13,572 bases of DNA from Oscillospiraceae bacterium (GCA_028694405.1 JAQUTM010000049.1:1-13572); one strand, 5' to 3'; shown: positions 1 through 6,569, counted from the stretch's first letter. The notes: generated from the letters alone by a model not told the origin. Numbers and translations are program-made.

Positions 1-723
1 TTGCCGCCCGATGCCGTTTGGTGCCCATGGTGTGGTCGCAAGCAAATGGCACAGCCAAACACAATGTCTGCCCGCAAAAAGCCACGCCGGGCAAAAAACA
101 CAGGTTGCATCTATAAATTATCGGGCAATCGGGCAAAGCCATACGCCGCTCTTATCCCGGGCACGCAAAAGCTGCTGGGTACCTTTAAAGATGTAGCCTC
201 GGCGCAAATGGCACTGGAAAAAGCCATCAACGCCCAGCATACCGAGCTGTCCACCCTTACCTTAGGCCAAGTTTGGGAGGAATTCAGCCAATCCATTTAT
301 TTTAACGAGCTATCCGAAAGCGCACAAAAGCGCCACAAAACAGAGTGGAACCGCTTAAAGCCCTTAAACGCCACCAAAGTACAGGCCATCACCACCGCCG
401 ATTTCCAGCGCATCATCGACAATGAGCTGGCCAAAAAGGACGATAAGGGTAAAGCGCTGGTAGGCCGCAGTGCCTTGGAAAAAACACGAAACCTTGCCAG
501 CCTGCTGTGCAAACGTGCCATGTCTGCCGGGGCAATGCAAACCAACAATGCACGCAACGGCGTAGATACCGAAATTATGATGGAAATGATGGGCCACGAG
601 GACTATGCCGTAGCCGTAGAAAATTACAATCACATCACCGATGAGGACATTGAGCGCATTTGCAAAGCAACCCACAGCTTTACCAAAACCTTTGAGGCAA
701 GCACCCCAGATAATCATACGTGA
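1..723 (+). pseudogene. tyrosine recombinase/integrase, 5'-truncated by window and internally deleted
   Basis: The frame is open at the left edge, so the true start is probably upstream; the TTG at position 1 is only the first visible codon. The visible N-terminus has half a zinc ribbon (CPWCGRK). It is followed by a basic stretch and a GCIYKLSG segment typical of the arm-binding AP2-like domain of Tn916/phage-type integrases. An all-helical core-binding domain follows (about residues 85-180). The frame then jumps from the end of that domain (KRAMSAGAMQTNNA) directly to the far C-terminus: RNGVDTEIMMEMMGHEDYAVAVENYNHI, read in two parts as the helix before the GH box and the segment holding the nucleophile Tyr (NYNH). 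The first catalytic Arg, the Lys and the HxxR box, normally spread over roughly 130-150 residues, are absent. I infer an in-frame internal deletion and loss of recombinase activity. The gene converges on tRNA-Thr, which suggests a remnant of a tRNA-integrated element. Confidence 0.8.
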
Positions 724-765
724 CCATTTGCGATTTGTTGGTAATTTGTTTGTATATAAAATTGT

Positions 766-796
766 TTGTGCAAATCTAACACAACTTTTTGCACAA
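766..796. repeat. 9-bp inverted repeat downstream of the integrase remnant
   Basis: The arms TTGTGCAAA (766-774) and TTTGCACAA (788-796) are perfect inverted copies separated by 13 nt. No T-run follows on the + strand, so it does not look like an intrinsic terminator. It lies between the integrase stop and the shared terminator, where a recombination or accessory protein-binding site of an integrated element could sit. Its function is unknown. Confidence 0.4.
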
Positions 797-807
797 TAAG
801 ACAAAAT

Positions 808-854
808 AAAAAAGCCTAAAACCTGTACAAAAGTACCAAGTTTTAGGCTTTTTT
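808..854. terminator. bidirectional intrinsic terminator between integrase remnant and tRNA operon
   Basis: A perfect stem of GCCTAAAAC (814-822) and GTTTTAGGC (840-848) is flanked by an A-run at 808-813 and a T-run at 849-854. It therefore reads as a stem plus U-tract on both strands. It can end the + strand integrase transcript and the minus strand tRNA transcript. The loop (823-839) contains a smaller GTAC/GTAC pairing. The T-run touches the encoded CCA end of tRNA-Thr. Confidence 0.88.
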
Positions 855-929
855 GGAGCTGCTAACCAGATTCGAACTGGTGACCTCGTCCTTACCAAGG
901 ACGTGCTCTACCACCTGAGCCATAGCAGC
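854..929 (-). tRNA. tRNA-Thr (anticodon GGT)
   Basis: The reverse complement folds as a standard cloverleaf. The acceptor stem is GCTGCTA with TAGCAGC, the D arm contains GCTCAGGTGGTAGAGC, and the anticodon stem CGTCC/GGACG encloses loop TTGGTAA with anticodon GGT. The T arm is ACCAG-TTCGAAT-CTGGT, followed by discriminator T and an encoded CCA. Length is 76 nt including CCA. It is the last gene of the Trp-Asp-Thr unit, 2 nt after tRNA-Asp. Its 3' end faces the integrase remnant, which makes it a candidate former attachment site. Confidence 0.96.
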
Positions 930-931
930 GT

Positions 932-1008
932 TGGCGACCCAGAAGAGACTCGAACTCTCGACCTCCGCCGTGACAGGGCGGCGTTCTAACCAACTGAACC
1001 ACTGGGCC
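932..1008 (-). tRNA. tRNA-Asp (anticodon GTC)
   Basis: The reverse complement starts GGCCCAG and pairs with CTGGGTC (one G-T pair), followed by discriminator G and encoded CCA. The anticodon stem CCGCC/GGCGG encloses loop CTGTCAC with anticodon GTC. The T arm is GAGAG-TTCGAGT-CTCTT. Length is 77 nt including CCA. Only 2 nt separate it from tRNA-Trp upstream and tRNA-Thr downstream, so the three are processed from one precursor. Confidence 0.96.
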
Positions 1009-1010
1009 AT

Positions 1011-1086
1011 TGGCAGGGGCAGTAAGATTCGAACTCACGGCACGTGGTTTTGGAGACCACTGCTCTACCAGCTGAGCTATACCCCT
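1011..1086 (-). tRNA. tRNA-Trp (anticodon CCA)
   Basis: The reverse complement begins AGGGGTA and pairs with TGCCCCT, followed by discriminator G and encoded CCA. The anticodon stem GTGGT/ACCAC encloses loop CTCCAAA with anticodon CCA. The T arm GTGAG-TTCGAAT-CTTAC has one G-T pair. Length is 76 nt. It is the first gene of the three-tRNA transcript, about 32 nt downstream of the -10 box. Confidence 0.96.
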
Positions 1087-1118
1087 GTATGCGGCGCACC
1101 ATTTATGAGTGCCTTAAT

Positions 1119-1147
1119 ATAATACCTAATATTGTGTGTTTTGTCAA
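1119..1147 (-). promoter_or_regulatory. sigma-A type promoter of the tRNA-Trp-Asp-Thr operon
   Basis: On the minus strand there is a consensus -35 TTGACA (1142-1147), a 17-nt spacer and a -10 TATTAT (1119-1124). It sits between the 5S terminator and tRNA-Trp, which places transcription start roughly 25 nt before the mature tRNA. The near-perfect match fits a strong stable-RNA promoter. Confidence 0.88.
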
Positions 1148-1204
1148 TACTTTTGCGGCAAAAATATTGTCACATTTTGTTTTGAAAAAAGCACTTGAAT
1201 AGTA

Positions 1205-1235
1205 AAAAGCCGCAACGTCTGTGGTTGCGGCTTTT
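1205..1235 (-). terminator. intrinsic terminator of the 5S rRNA gene
   Basis: A perfect stem of GCCGCAAC (1209-1216) and GTTGCGGC (1224-1231) with a 7-nt loop is extended by A/T pairs. On the minus strand it ends in a run of T (complement of the A-run 1204-1208). It starts only a few nt after the 5S 3' end, so 5S and the tRNAs are separate transcription units. Confidence 0.9.
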
Positions 1236-1237
1236 AT

Positions 1238-1353
1238 GTCGGCGTTTCCCTATCTTCCCGGGCCGTCTCCAGCCAAGTATCTTCGGCACCATTGAGCTTA
1301 ACTTCTGTGTTCGGAATGGAAACAGGTGGAACCTCAACGTCATCAATACCGAC
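1238..1353 (-). rRNA. rrf: 5S ribosomal RNA (solitary copy)
   Basis: On the minus strand the conserved 5S core CCATTCCGAACACAGAAGTT is present, followed by AAGCTCAATGGTGCCGAAGATAC and later GGGAAGATAGG. The ends pair as helix I: GTCGGTATT with AACGCCGAC, with one mismatch. Length is about 116 nt, normal for 5S. Upstream on the same strand is a protein gene, not 23S rRNA, so this copy is outside an rrn operon. It has its own promoter (TTGACA, 17 nt, TAAAAT) and its own terminator. The exact mature ends are set from helix I and may be off by a base or two. Confidence 0.93.
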
Positions 1354-1359
1354 TTAATT

Positions 1360-1388
1360 ATTTTATCAAAATAATTTTATTTTGTCAA
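1360..1388 (-). promoter_or_regulatory. dedicated promoter of the solitary 5S rRNA gene
   Basis: The minus strand has -35 TTGACA (1383-1388), a 17-nt spacer that is almost all A/T, and -10 TAAAAT (1360-1365). The -10 is 6 nt before the mature 5S end, so transcription would start nearly at the mature 5' end with little or no leader. The -35 box lies just after the stop codon (1393-1395) of the preceding protein gene. Confidence 0.85.
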
Positions 1389-1392
1389 GCTT

Positions 1393-2058
1393 TTATACAT
1401 GAAATCTTCGTTTAAATTCGTTTTTTGCGTTTCTGTCTCCAAAAACAAAGGTTGCCAGCAAGCTTGCCAAGGCTACCCCTGCCGTAATAAAGGCAAACAG
1501 CCTGCTTGCCGCCACACCGGTAAAAAACAAAACCAGCGGTATTAGCCCGCACAATACCAAAATACCTTGATACCACACATATTTTTCAAAGCTTTCCCGC
1601 CGCACAATCATGATAATATCAATCGCAAGCACACCCGCGCACAGCGCAATGGCAATGCCGTAATCTATAGCCCAGCCACGGTAGCCCAAAAGACAATCTA
1701 AAATAACCAAATAGGCACAGGTTGCAAAAATAATACGCATAACCTTAGCTGCAACGTTACCGCCTCGGCGCACAGCCTGCGGCCCTACAAGCCACAAAAA
1801 TGCCAGTGCCGTTATGGGTATCAGGCTCCACGCCTTTCCCTGCCACTGAAAATAGTTTACAATGGCACAAGCCCCCGCCCCCAATACCGACAAATACACC
1901 AGTAATCGCTTTACAAAGTTATAGCGCGTACTTTGCAGCTGTACCGGATAAACACTGGTACAGGGTTGCCCCTCTACCTCTTCCAGCGGCGCATTGCAAA
2001 GCGGACAAAGCTCCGTGTTGTCTACAATATTCACTTTACACTCGTTACATCTTTTCAT
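1393..2058 (-). CDS. zinc-ribbon polytopic membrane protein, DUF6320-like
   Basis: The product has 221 residues. Residues 1-25 form a zinc ribbon with two knuckles, CNEC (4-7) and CPLC (18-21). The rest is strongly hydrophobic with about six membrane segments, separated by short Arg/Lys-rich loops, and the tail is basic. This architecture fits DUF6320 proteins, which I recall lying next to alcohol-acetyltransferase-like genes in Clostridia. No enzymatic motif is visible and the function is unknown. I chose ATG at 2058 over an in-frame upstream ATG at 2079, because GGAGG (2064-2068) sits 5 nt before it and the protein then begins directly with the zinc ribbon (MKRCNEC). It overlaps the end of the acyltransferase gene by 14 nt, implying translational coupling. 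It is the last gene of a three-gene operon. No terminator is visible before the 5S promoter. Confidence 0.8.
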   Translation of the reverse strand: MKRCNECKVNIVDNTELCPLCNAPLEEVEGQPCTSVYPVQLQSTRYNFVKRLLVYLSVLGAGACAIVNYFQWQGKAWSLIPITALAFLWLVGPQAVRRGGNVAAKVMRIIFATCAYLVILDCLLGYRGWAIDYGIAIALCAGVLAIDIIMIVRRESFEKYVWYQGILVLCGLIPLVLFFTGVAASRLFAFITAGVALASLLATFVFGDRNAKNEFKRRFHV

Positions 2059-3328
2059 GGAAGCCTCCGTTGCTTTCAACCGTTACCGATATACCCTCTT
2101 TGGCCAAAATACGAAACACCGCCTTAGCAAGCCTGTTTTCGCTTACCAAGCTGTTAAAGCACAAAGCCATCTGATTTTTATAGCTGCCTGCCGTAATTTT
2201 AATAGGCTCTTTGGTGTTGGTGGAAAGCAAAAAACGAAATCCTTCAAAATAGGGTTCAAAAATAGGCTCTACCGCTTGTACACCCAAATTAGAAAGCGTA
2301 AGCGTGGCACCGTTGCGGCTGCGGCTAAATACAAACCGCATTATCATGTTTTTTATAGGCAAAGGCGTTAAACGTACCGCTAATTTTTTCTCGGTGCCGG
2401 CGGTGTAGGCAAGCTTTTTTTCCAGTGCCTCACGGGTAAGCTTTTGGGCAAACTGCTGTTTTACCTGTGCCAGTACATTTTCAAACTGCAAGCCACACCC
2501 TGTTACCGGTACGCTTACCATAATGTTAGAAAAAAAGTTCAGCGAAGTATCTGTTCCAAAAAAGCGCCGTAAATTTACCGGTATAAAAATGCTAATGGGG
2601 TGACGACTGGTCTCAGTGGCATATTCCGTATAAACGCCATATATAATACAGGCAGTAATATACTCTGTCACACTCGCTTCTTTTGCCTTGCACACGGCTT
2701 TCAGCTGCTCTACATGGATAAGCCCCGACAGCACATTTGTCTCGTCTACCGGCAGCTTTTCGCCTTTAATATGCAGCGCCGTAGGCTCTTTAAAATTAGC
2801 ACCAGCCCTTGGCACATAGTTTTTCATGTAGCCGTCGTCGGTATTGTCTGCCCCAACAAGGCCGTAAGTAGTGGCAAGCTGTTGCTTGGTAAACGCTTCG
2901 CTGTGGGCAAGCTGTATATATTTGTAGCAAATGGCTTTTAAAAAGCGCATACCGCCTGTACCGTCACTTAACACATGAAACACCTCTAAATGCACACGGT
3001 TTTGATAGTACAGCAGCTTAAATAAAAATTTTCTGTTTTGAAATGGGTCAATATAGCGGCAAGGGCACTCTTTTTCTTCCTGCACACGCGGCACTGCTTT
3101 GTTCGTTTCCAAGTAAGACCAAAAAACTCCCTGTTTCATGCGTACCCCAAAAGCCGCAAACCACGGCAGTGTTTCCTCTAAGGCTTGCTGCAGCAGCACA
3201 GGGTCAATTTCTTCTTTTAACACAGCCGTCAGCCGAAACACGTTAGGCATACGCTTGTTGGCTACAACAGGAAAAATATTTGCCGTATTATCTAATTTGT
3301 GCCATTTTGTTGTGTTGTTTTGTTTCAT
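2045..3328 (-). CDS. condensation-domain acyltransferase, alcohol acetyltransferase-like
   Basis: The product has 427 residues, the usual length for the CoA-dependent acyltransferase/condensation fold. The catalytic box is FHVLSDGTGG (about 117-126), a variant of HHxxxDG in which the catalytic second His (H118) and the Asp (D122) are kept and the first His is Phe. Other family marks are LDNTANIFP near the N-terminus, IFIPVNLRRFFGTDTSLNFF in the middle (floor-loop region) and TLSNLG near the C-terminus. There is no signal peptide, so it should be cytoplasmic. The family transfers acyl groups from CoA to alcohols or amines; the acceptor here cannot be read from sequence. The start at 3328 has GGAGA (complement at 3335-3339) at good spacing. 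It lies 42 nt after the esterase gene and overlaps the DUF6320-like gene. Pairing with an esterase suggests an acyl-ester metabolism unit. Confidence 0.78.
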   Translation of the reverse strand: MKQNNTTKWHKLDNTANIFPVVANKRMPNVFRLTAVLKEEIDPVLLQQALEETLPWFAAFGVRMKQGVFWSYLETNKAVPRVQEEKECPCRYIDPFQNRKFLFKLLYYQNRVHLEVFHVLSDGTGGMRFLKAICYKYIQLAHSEAFTKQQLATTYGLVGADNTDDGYMKNYVPRAGANFKEPTALHIKGEKLPVDETNVLSGLIHVEQLKAVCKAKEASVTEYITACIIYGVYTEYATETSRHPISIFIPVNLRRFFGTDTSLNFFSNIMVSVPVTGCGLQFENVLAQVKQQFAQKLTREALEKKLAYTAGTEKKLAVRLTPLPIKNMIMRFVFSRSRNGATLTLSNLGVQAVEPIFEPYFEGFRFLLSTNTKEPIKITAGSYKNQMALCFNSLVSENRLAKAVFRILAKEGISVTVESNGGFHEKM

Positions 3329-3346
3329 TACCGTTCTCCAAAGATT

Positions 3347-3363
3347 TTTACCCTTTCGGTAAA
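3347..3363. repeat. small hairpin between esterase and acyltransferase genes
   Basis: TTTACC (3347-3352) and GGTAAA (3358-3363) are perfect inverted arms with a 5-nt loop in the 42-nt gap, just upstream of the acyltransferase ribosome binding site. No U-tract follows on the minus strand, so it is not a convincing terminator. It could affect mRNA stability or processing, or be chance. Confidence 0.3.
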
Positions 3364-3370
3364 TATATTT

Positions 3371-4540
3371 TTACGCAAACAGTTCTAAATCAATGCTGTC
3401 GGCAATGGCCTTGCCTCCTGCTAAATTGGGGTGTAGGCCGTCAGGCAAATCATATTCTTTTTTCATACCCGCTTCTCCGTCCTCTGCCTGTACAACTTTT
3501 TCAAAATCCAGTACGGCGTCAAAAATACCGCATGTTTTAATCCAGTTATTTATCTCTTGGCGCAAAAGCTCTCGCTGTTGCGTGTAAAGTAAGTTTAGCA
3601 CACGGGGCAGCAGCGTTGCACCGTAAACCTTTACCCCGCGGCTGTGCATATCTGCTACAAAGGCTGTAACTGCCGTTTGATATTCCTGCGGCGTTATCAG
3701 CTCTTCTTCGGGCGCACCCTCTTTGCCCGGCAGACCCAAATCATTTGTACCAATGCAAAAAATAACGTGAGTCAGCCCTTCAATGTCGTACAAGTCCCAT
3801 TTATAGCGTTCCATACCCTGTATGCCATAGTTGCCGTTTACCAAAGGCGGCGCGTCATGCAGCAAGCGGTTTCCCCCAATGCCCATGTTGCACAGGCTAA
3901 TTTCGCCGGGATACTTTTTATGCAGATAGGCGGTAAAAGGTGTTGTCCATGTACCCTGCTGCATAATGGAATCTCCAAAGGTGGCAACAACACGGTGGCT
4001 TACCTGCGCTTTGGTATGTACCAATACGCCGTCTACCGTAGTAATGGCACTGGAGGCGTCCCAAGGCACAACCGTGTGAGAAAGCTGCGTCCACAGCTTT
4101 GCCGCAGAAAGCTGTTGCTGCTGGCAAAAATCGCCCTTAACCGAGCGCTGACCAAAATTGCCCACGCAGTTGCCGCTTTCCACCTTTGCGCTGCCCGGAT
4201 AATACAGGCTGATGGCAATCCACTGTCCGGGTTTTACTTCTAAAGGAATTACGTCCGAATACACGGTTTTTTGCGGCACAATAGCAAAATTGCTGTCTCC
4301 GTTTACGGTTAAAGTGCGCATGGTATCCATGTTGGGGGTGTCTTTATCGTCACATATGGCAACCGTGGCGTTTCCTATCCACACCGGCACACTGCCAAAG
4401 CGGTTGCTTAAGCGTATTTGCAGCGCATAGCCCTCTATATTGTTTGGCACAATTAAGCGCATGGTACGCTGTGCATTGTTAAACGTATGCGGCACCAGCC
4501 GCGTTTGTGCAATAGCAAAGGTGGTTACTCGTTCTGTCAT
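3371..4540 (-). CDS. SGNH/GDSL-family esterase
   Basis: The product is 389 residues from ATG 4540. All SGNH blocks are present in order: FGDS (catalytic Ser about 191), GIGGNR (about 220-225, block II Gly), GTND (about 264-267, oxyanion Asn) and DGLHPN (about 367-372, Asp and His of the triad). The N-terminal ~180 residues form a beta-rich domain, as in larger GDSL esterases that act on carbohydrate esters. There is no signal peptide, so it is probably cytoplasmic. A more upstream in-frame ATG exists at 4576. I prefer 4540 because GGGAGA (4549-4554) lies 8 nt before it, and the preceding codons overlap that site. It is the first gene of the operon with the acyltransferase and DUF6320-like genes and follows its own promoter. 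The likely reaction is ester (acetyl) hydrolysis; the substrate is unknown. Confidence 0.88.
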   Translation of the reverse strand: MTERVTTFAIAQTRLVPHTFNNAQRTMRLIVPNNIEGYALQIRLSNRFGSVPVWIGNATVAICDDKDTPNMDTMRTLTVNGDSNFAIVPQKTVYSDVIPLEVKPGQWIAISLYYPGSAKVESGNCVGNFGQRSVKGDFCQQQQLSAAKLWTQLSHTVVPWDASSAITTVDGVLVHTKAQVSHRVVATFGDSIMQQGTWTTPFTAYLHKKYPGEISLCNMGIGGNRLLHDAPPLVNGNYGIQGMERYKWDLYDIEGLTHVIFCIGTNDLGLPGKEGAPEEELITPQEYQTAVTAFVADMHSRGVKVYGATLLPRVLNLLYTQQRELLRQEINNWIKTCGIFDAVLDFEKVVQAEDGEAGMKKEYDLPDGLHPNLAGGKAIADSIDLELFA

Positions 4541-4619
4541 CTTTATTTTCTCCCATATAGGTATCACCATACCCACTGTGTGGTTATTGGCAAATTTTCA
4601 TAATAACAAGTTGCATTTT

Positions 4620-4648
4620 ATTATACACGCTGTACGCCAAAACCTCAA
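4620..4648 (-). promoter_or_regulatory. promoter of the esterase-acyltransferase-DUF6320 operon
   Basis: The minus strand has -35 TTGAGG (4643-4648), a 17-nt spacer and a perfect -10 TATAAT (4620-4625). The predicted leader to the ATG at 4540 is about 70 nt. An imperfect dyad at 4567-4589 (CAC/GTG core with mismatches) lies in that leader and could be an operator or a weak hairpin, but it is too degenerate to call. Confidence 0.8.
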
Positions 4649-4686
4649 CACGCTATTTGTTAATTTTACCACAATAGCGCACAAAT

Positions 4687-4726
4687 AAAACCTCCGCTGT
4701 AAGCCAAAGGCACACGGCGAAGGTTT
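4687..4726 (-). terminator. terminator of the Pel/CotH/VTC operon
   Basis: On the minus strand AAAACCTTCGC pairs with GCGGAGGTTTT (one T-G pair), with an inner GCC/GGC pairing in the loop. The second arm runs into TTTTATTT. It lies 12 nt after the stop of the I42 lipoprotein gene and upstream of the promoter of the esterase operon, so it separates the two operons. Confidence 0.83.
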
Positions 4727-4737
4727 TCTTTTATTGT

Positions 4738-5106
4738 TTAGTCAACTTTGGTTTCCACTACCGCGCCGCTAATAATTTCACCGTTTTTCACCGTAAAGGT
4801 GCGCTGAGAAACCGTATAGCTTTGTGCTTTTTCCCAAGGCCGTTTATAGGTAAAGGTTATCACTACCGTGCCGTCATTTTTTGCCCCAAATACATATCGC
4901 TGTACGCCGCCCGCACCCATTAAATCCTTGTTAGCTTCCACATATTCCTGCTTTTGCTCAACCAGTACGTCCTGCACGTCCATCTCGTAGCTCCAGCAGT
5001 AACCTGTGGTTGGGTTGGCTTCCAGTTCTACCGTAAGCGTTTGGCTTTTGCAAGCCGTTAAAAACAAAGCCGTTATACACATTGCCAAAACCAATACTTT
5101 TTTCAT
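4738..5106 (-). CDS. chagasin-like (inhibitor I42 family) lipoprotein
   Basis: The product has 122 residues. A signal peptide ends in lipobox LTAC (Cys19), so the mature protein should be a membrane-anchored extracellular lipoprotein. The three loops that define the chagasin family are all present: NPTTGYCW (31-38), GAGGVQRYVF (64-73) and RPWE (89-92). In characterised members these loops wedge into the active site of papain-like cysteine peptidases. Length suits a single inhibitor domain. The start has AAAGGAG (complement at 5113-5119) 6 nt upstream, and this site overlaps the stop codon of the DUF4832 gene 11 nt away, so the gene is the operon's last cistron. The role in an exopolysaccharide operon is unknown. 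Protection of surface machinery from host or competitor proteases is a possible reading. Confidence 0.85.
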   Translation of the reverse strand: MKKVLVLAMCITALFLTACKSQTLTVELEANPTTGYCWSYEMDVQDVLVEQKQEYVEANKDLMGAGGVQRYVFGAKNDGTVVITFTYKRPWEKAQSYTVSQRTFTVKNGEIISGAVVETKVD

Positions 5107-5117
5107 GTTAAACTCCT

Positions 5118-6569
5118 TTATACAACCTGCACAGTAGATAACATACCAACGCGTGGTGTATTCATCACCAAATAGACGGCAGGCTGCCCTGTTATGGGGC
5201 TTTCTATGCCAAAGGCCAAGGTAAAGCTGTCTTGTTTTAAAAGCTCATGCTGCAAGGCATAACCTACCGTAAGGCTTACGTCCTGTGTCAGCTTTGTAAA
5301 GTCTATATCCAGCTGCTTTTTAGCCGCCACCTTGCCTTCATCGTCCAACAAATAAATATAGGCAGGCCAGTTGTAGCTCATGGGCGCAACGCCAATATTG
5401 GTAAAGGTAGCTTCGCCGGTAATGCTGCCTTTTTTCTTTTTTTGGTTAACGGTAAATTCGCTTACGCCTACACGGTAGCCTATGTTTTTCAGCACCGCCT
5501 GTACCCCCTCCGGGTACTGTGCCTCTTCCTCTTCGGGCACGGGACACTTTGGTCCGATAAATGTCATATGGCTGCGCTGTAACAGTTCTATGGTTGTGGA
5601 AAGCTCTCCGGTAAGCATTTTTTCCATAGAAATGCTACTGGTAAACTCGCCCCCAATGGGTGCGGTATTCCATATTTCGGGTACGGCAGTGAGGGTGTGT
5701 GGCGTTAAGGTCTCGTCATAAATTGCGCCGTTTTCAATCCAGTCCAGCCAGTCCTCGGTGTCCTCTCGGGCGCCTACCATATCGTTAAAAACGCCCAAGC
5801 CATATGTCGTTACAGCTTTAAAGGGCCGCCGCATCATCAGCTTGGCATAGGGAAACGCATCTACATAGTGCCGGACATACTGAGTGGTAACAGCCTCACC
5901 GGGCAAGGGTGTAATGCCTTGGCTGTAGTTTACATGCCATTCTCCCCAGTGTCCAATGCTGCCCAGCTGCACATAACACAAAAAATCAGGATATTGCGCA
6001 AAAAACTCTCCCAGCGCAGACATGGCCTTTTGGTGATAGGCAATAAAGGTTTTGTTGGCATAGTTTGGAGCATATCCTTTGCCATAAGAGGTGCTGTACG
6101 CATCTCCGTCACCTGTTTTTGCATATAGCCAATCGGGAATATCCCTATGCGCCGTATCGTCAGGGTCATCACAAATAAACCGCAATACAGCCTGTTTACC
6201 TTGTGCGTAGTATTCCTCTATGTAATTTTCTTTGGCTATTGTTTCAAAGGCATAGCTGCCCTCTACAGGCTCTAATTCTGCCCAAGTAATATCAATGTAC
6301 ACAAGCGTATTATCCGCCACAATGCTTTTGTACTTTGCCTGTGGTGCAAAACCCATCTGTGGGTTTTTAAACACTTCGTCCGATAACAGCTGGCTGTAGC
6401 AGCGGCTGCTGTCATATAAAAAGGATTGAATTAAATTTTGCATACCCGGCACCAACGTCATTTTTTCCATTATTGTGCTTTGCGTCCCGTCTAACATAGG
6501 CAAGCCTATCAAAAGCCCAACGCAAATCACTAAAAACACAGCTGTTATAACAAGCAGCTTCTTAACCAT
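5118..6569 (-). CDS. DUF4832 membrane-anchored glycoside-hydrolase-like protein
   Basis: The product is 483 residues from ATG 6569. One N-terminal hydrophobic segment (about residues 4-27) serves as signal anchor, with the rest outside the cell. The body resembles a (beta/alpha)8 barrel: ITWAELEPVEGSY (about 94-106) is like the substrate-site strand of clan GH-A enzymes. GSIGHWGEWH (about 203-212) is the DUF4832 hallmark and carries a Glu (about 210) at a position suited to an acid/base. A beta-sandwich C-terminal domain (about 380-483) follows. A GTG at 6578 is in frame, but ATG 6569 has GGTGA (complement 6575-6579) at 5 nt and starts directly with the basic n-region MVKK. It overlaps the DUF4956 gene by 8 nt. 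The likely job is to cleave, trim or bind the exported polymer. Hydrolase activity is inferred, not shown. Confidence 0.82.
   Translation of the reverse strand: MVKKLLVITAVFLVICVGLLIGLPMLDGTQSTIMEKMTLVPGMQNLIQSFLYDSSRCYSQLLSDEVFKNPQMGFAPQAKYKSIVADNTLVYIDITWAELEPVEGSYAFETIAKENYIEEYYAQGKQAVLRFICDDPDDTAHRDIPDWLYAKTGDGDAYSTSYGKGYAPNYANKTFIAYHQKAMSALGEFFAQYPDFLCYVQLGSIGHWGEWHVNYSQGITPLPGEAVTTQYVRHYVDAFPYAKLMMRRPFKAVTTYGLGVFNDMVGAREDTEDWLDWIENGAIYDETLTPHTLTAVPEIWNTAPIGGEFTSSISMEKMLTGELSTTIELLQRSHMTFIGPKCPVPEEEEAQYPEGVQAVLKNIGYRVGVSEFTVNQKKKKGSITGEATFTNIGVAPMSYNWPAYIYLLDDEGKVAAKKQLDIDFTKLTQDVSLTVGYALQHELLKQDSFTLAFGIESPITGQPAVYLVMNTPRVGMLSTVQVV

Noticed and set aside
364..804. 146-codon minus strand open frame opposite the integrase remnant
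   Set aside because: No ribosome binding site or family motif, and it runs through the inverted repeat. The + strand frame has clear integrase domains.
931..1122. 63-codon + strand open frame across the tRNA cluster
   Set aside because: It reads the antisense of tRNA-Asp and tRNA-Trp, a common artefact. The RNA genes explain the sequence fully.
3644..4243. 199-codon + strand open frame opposite the esterase gene
   Set aside because: It is antisense to the conserved SGNH blocks, with low-complexity composition and no recognisable domain.
4567..4589. Operator or riboswitch in the leader of the esterase operon
   Set aside because: The dyad has several mismatches and the leader is only about 70 nt, with no recognisable riboswitch core.
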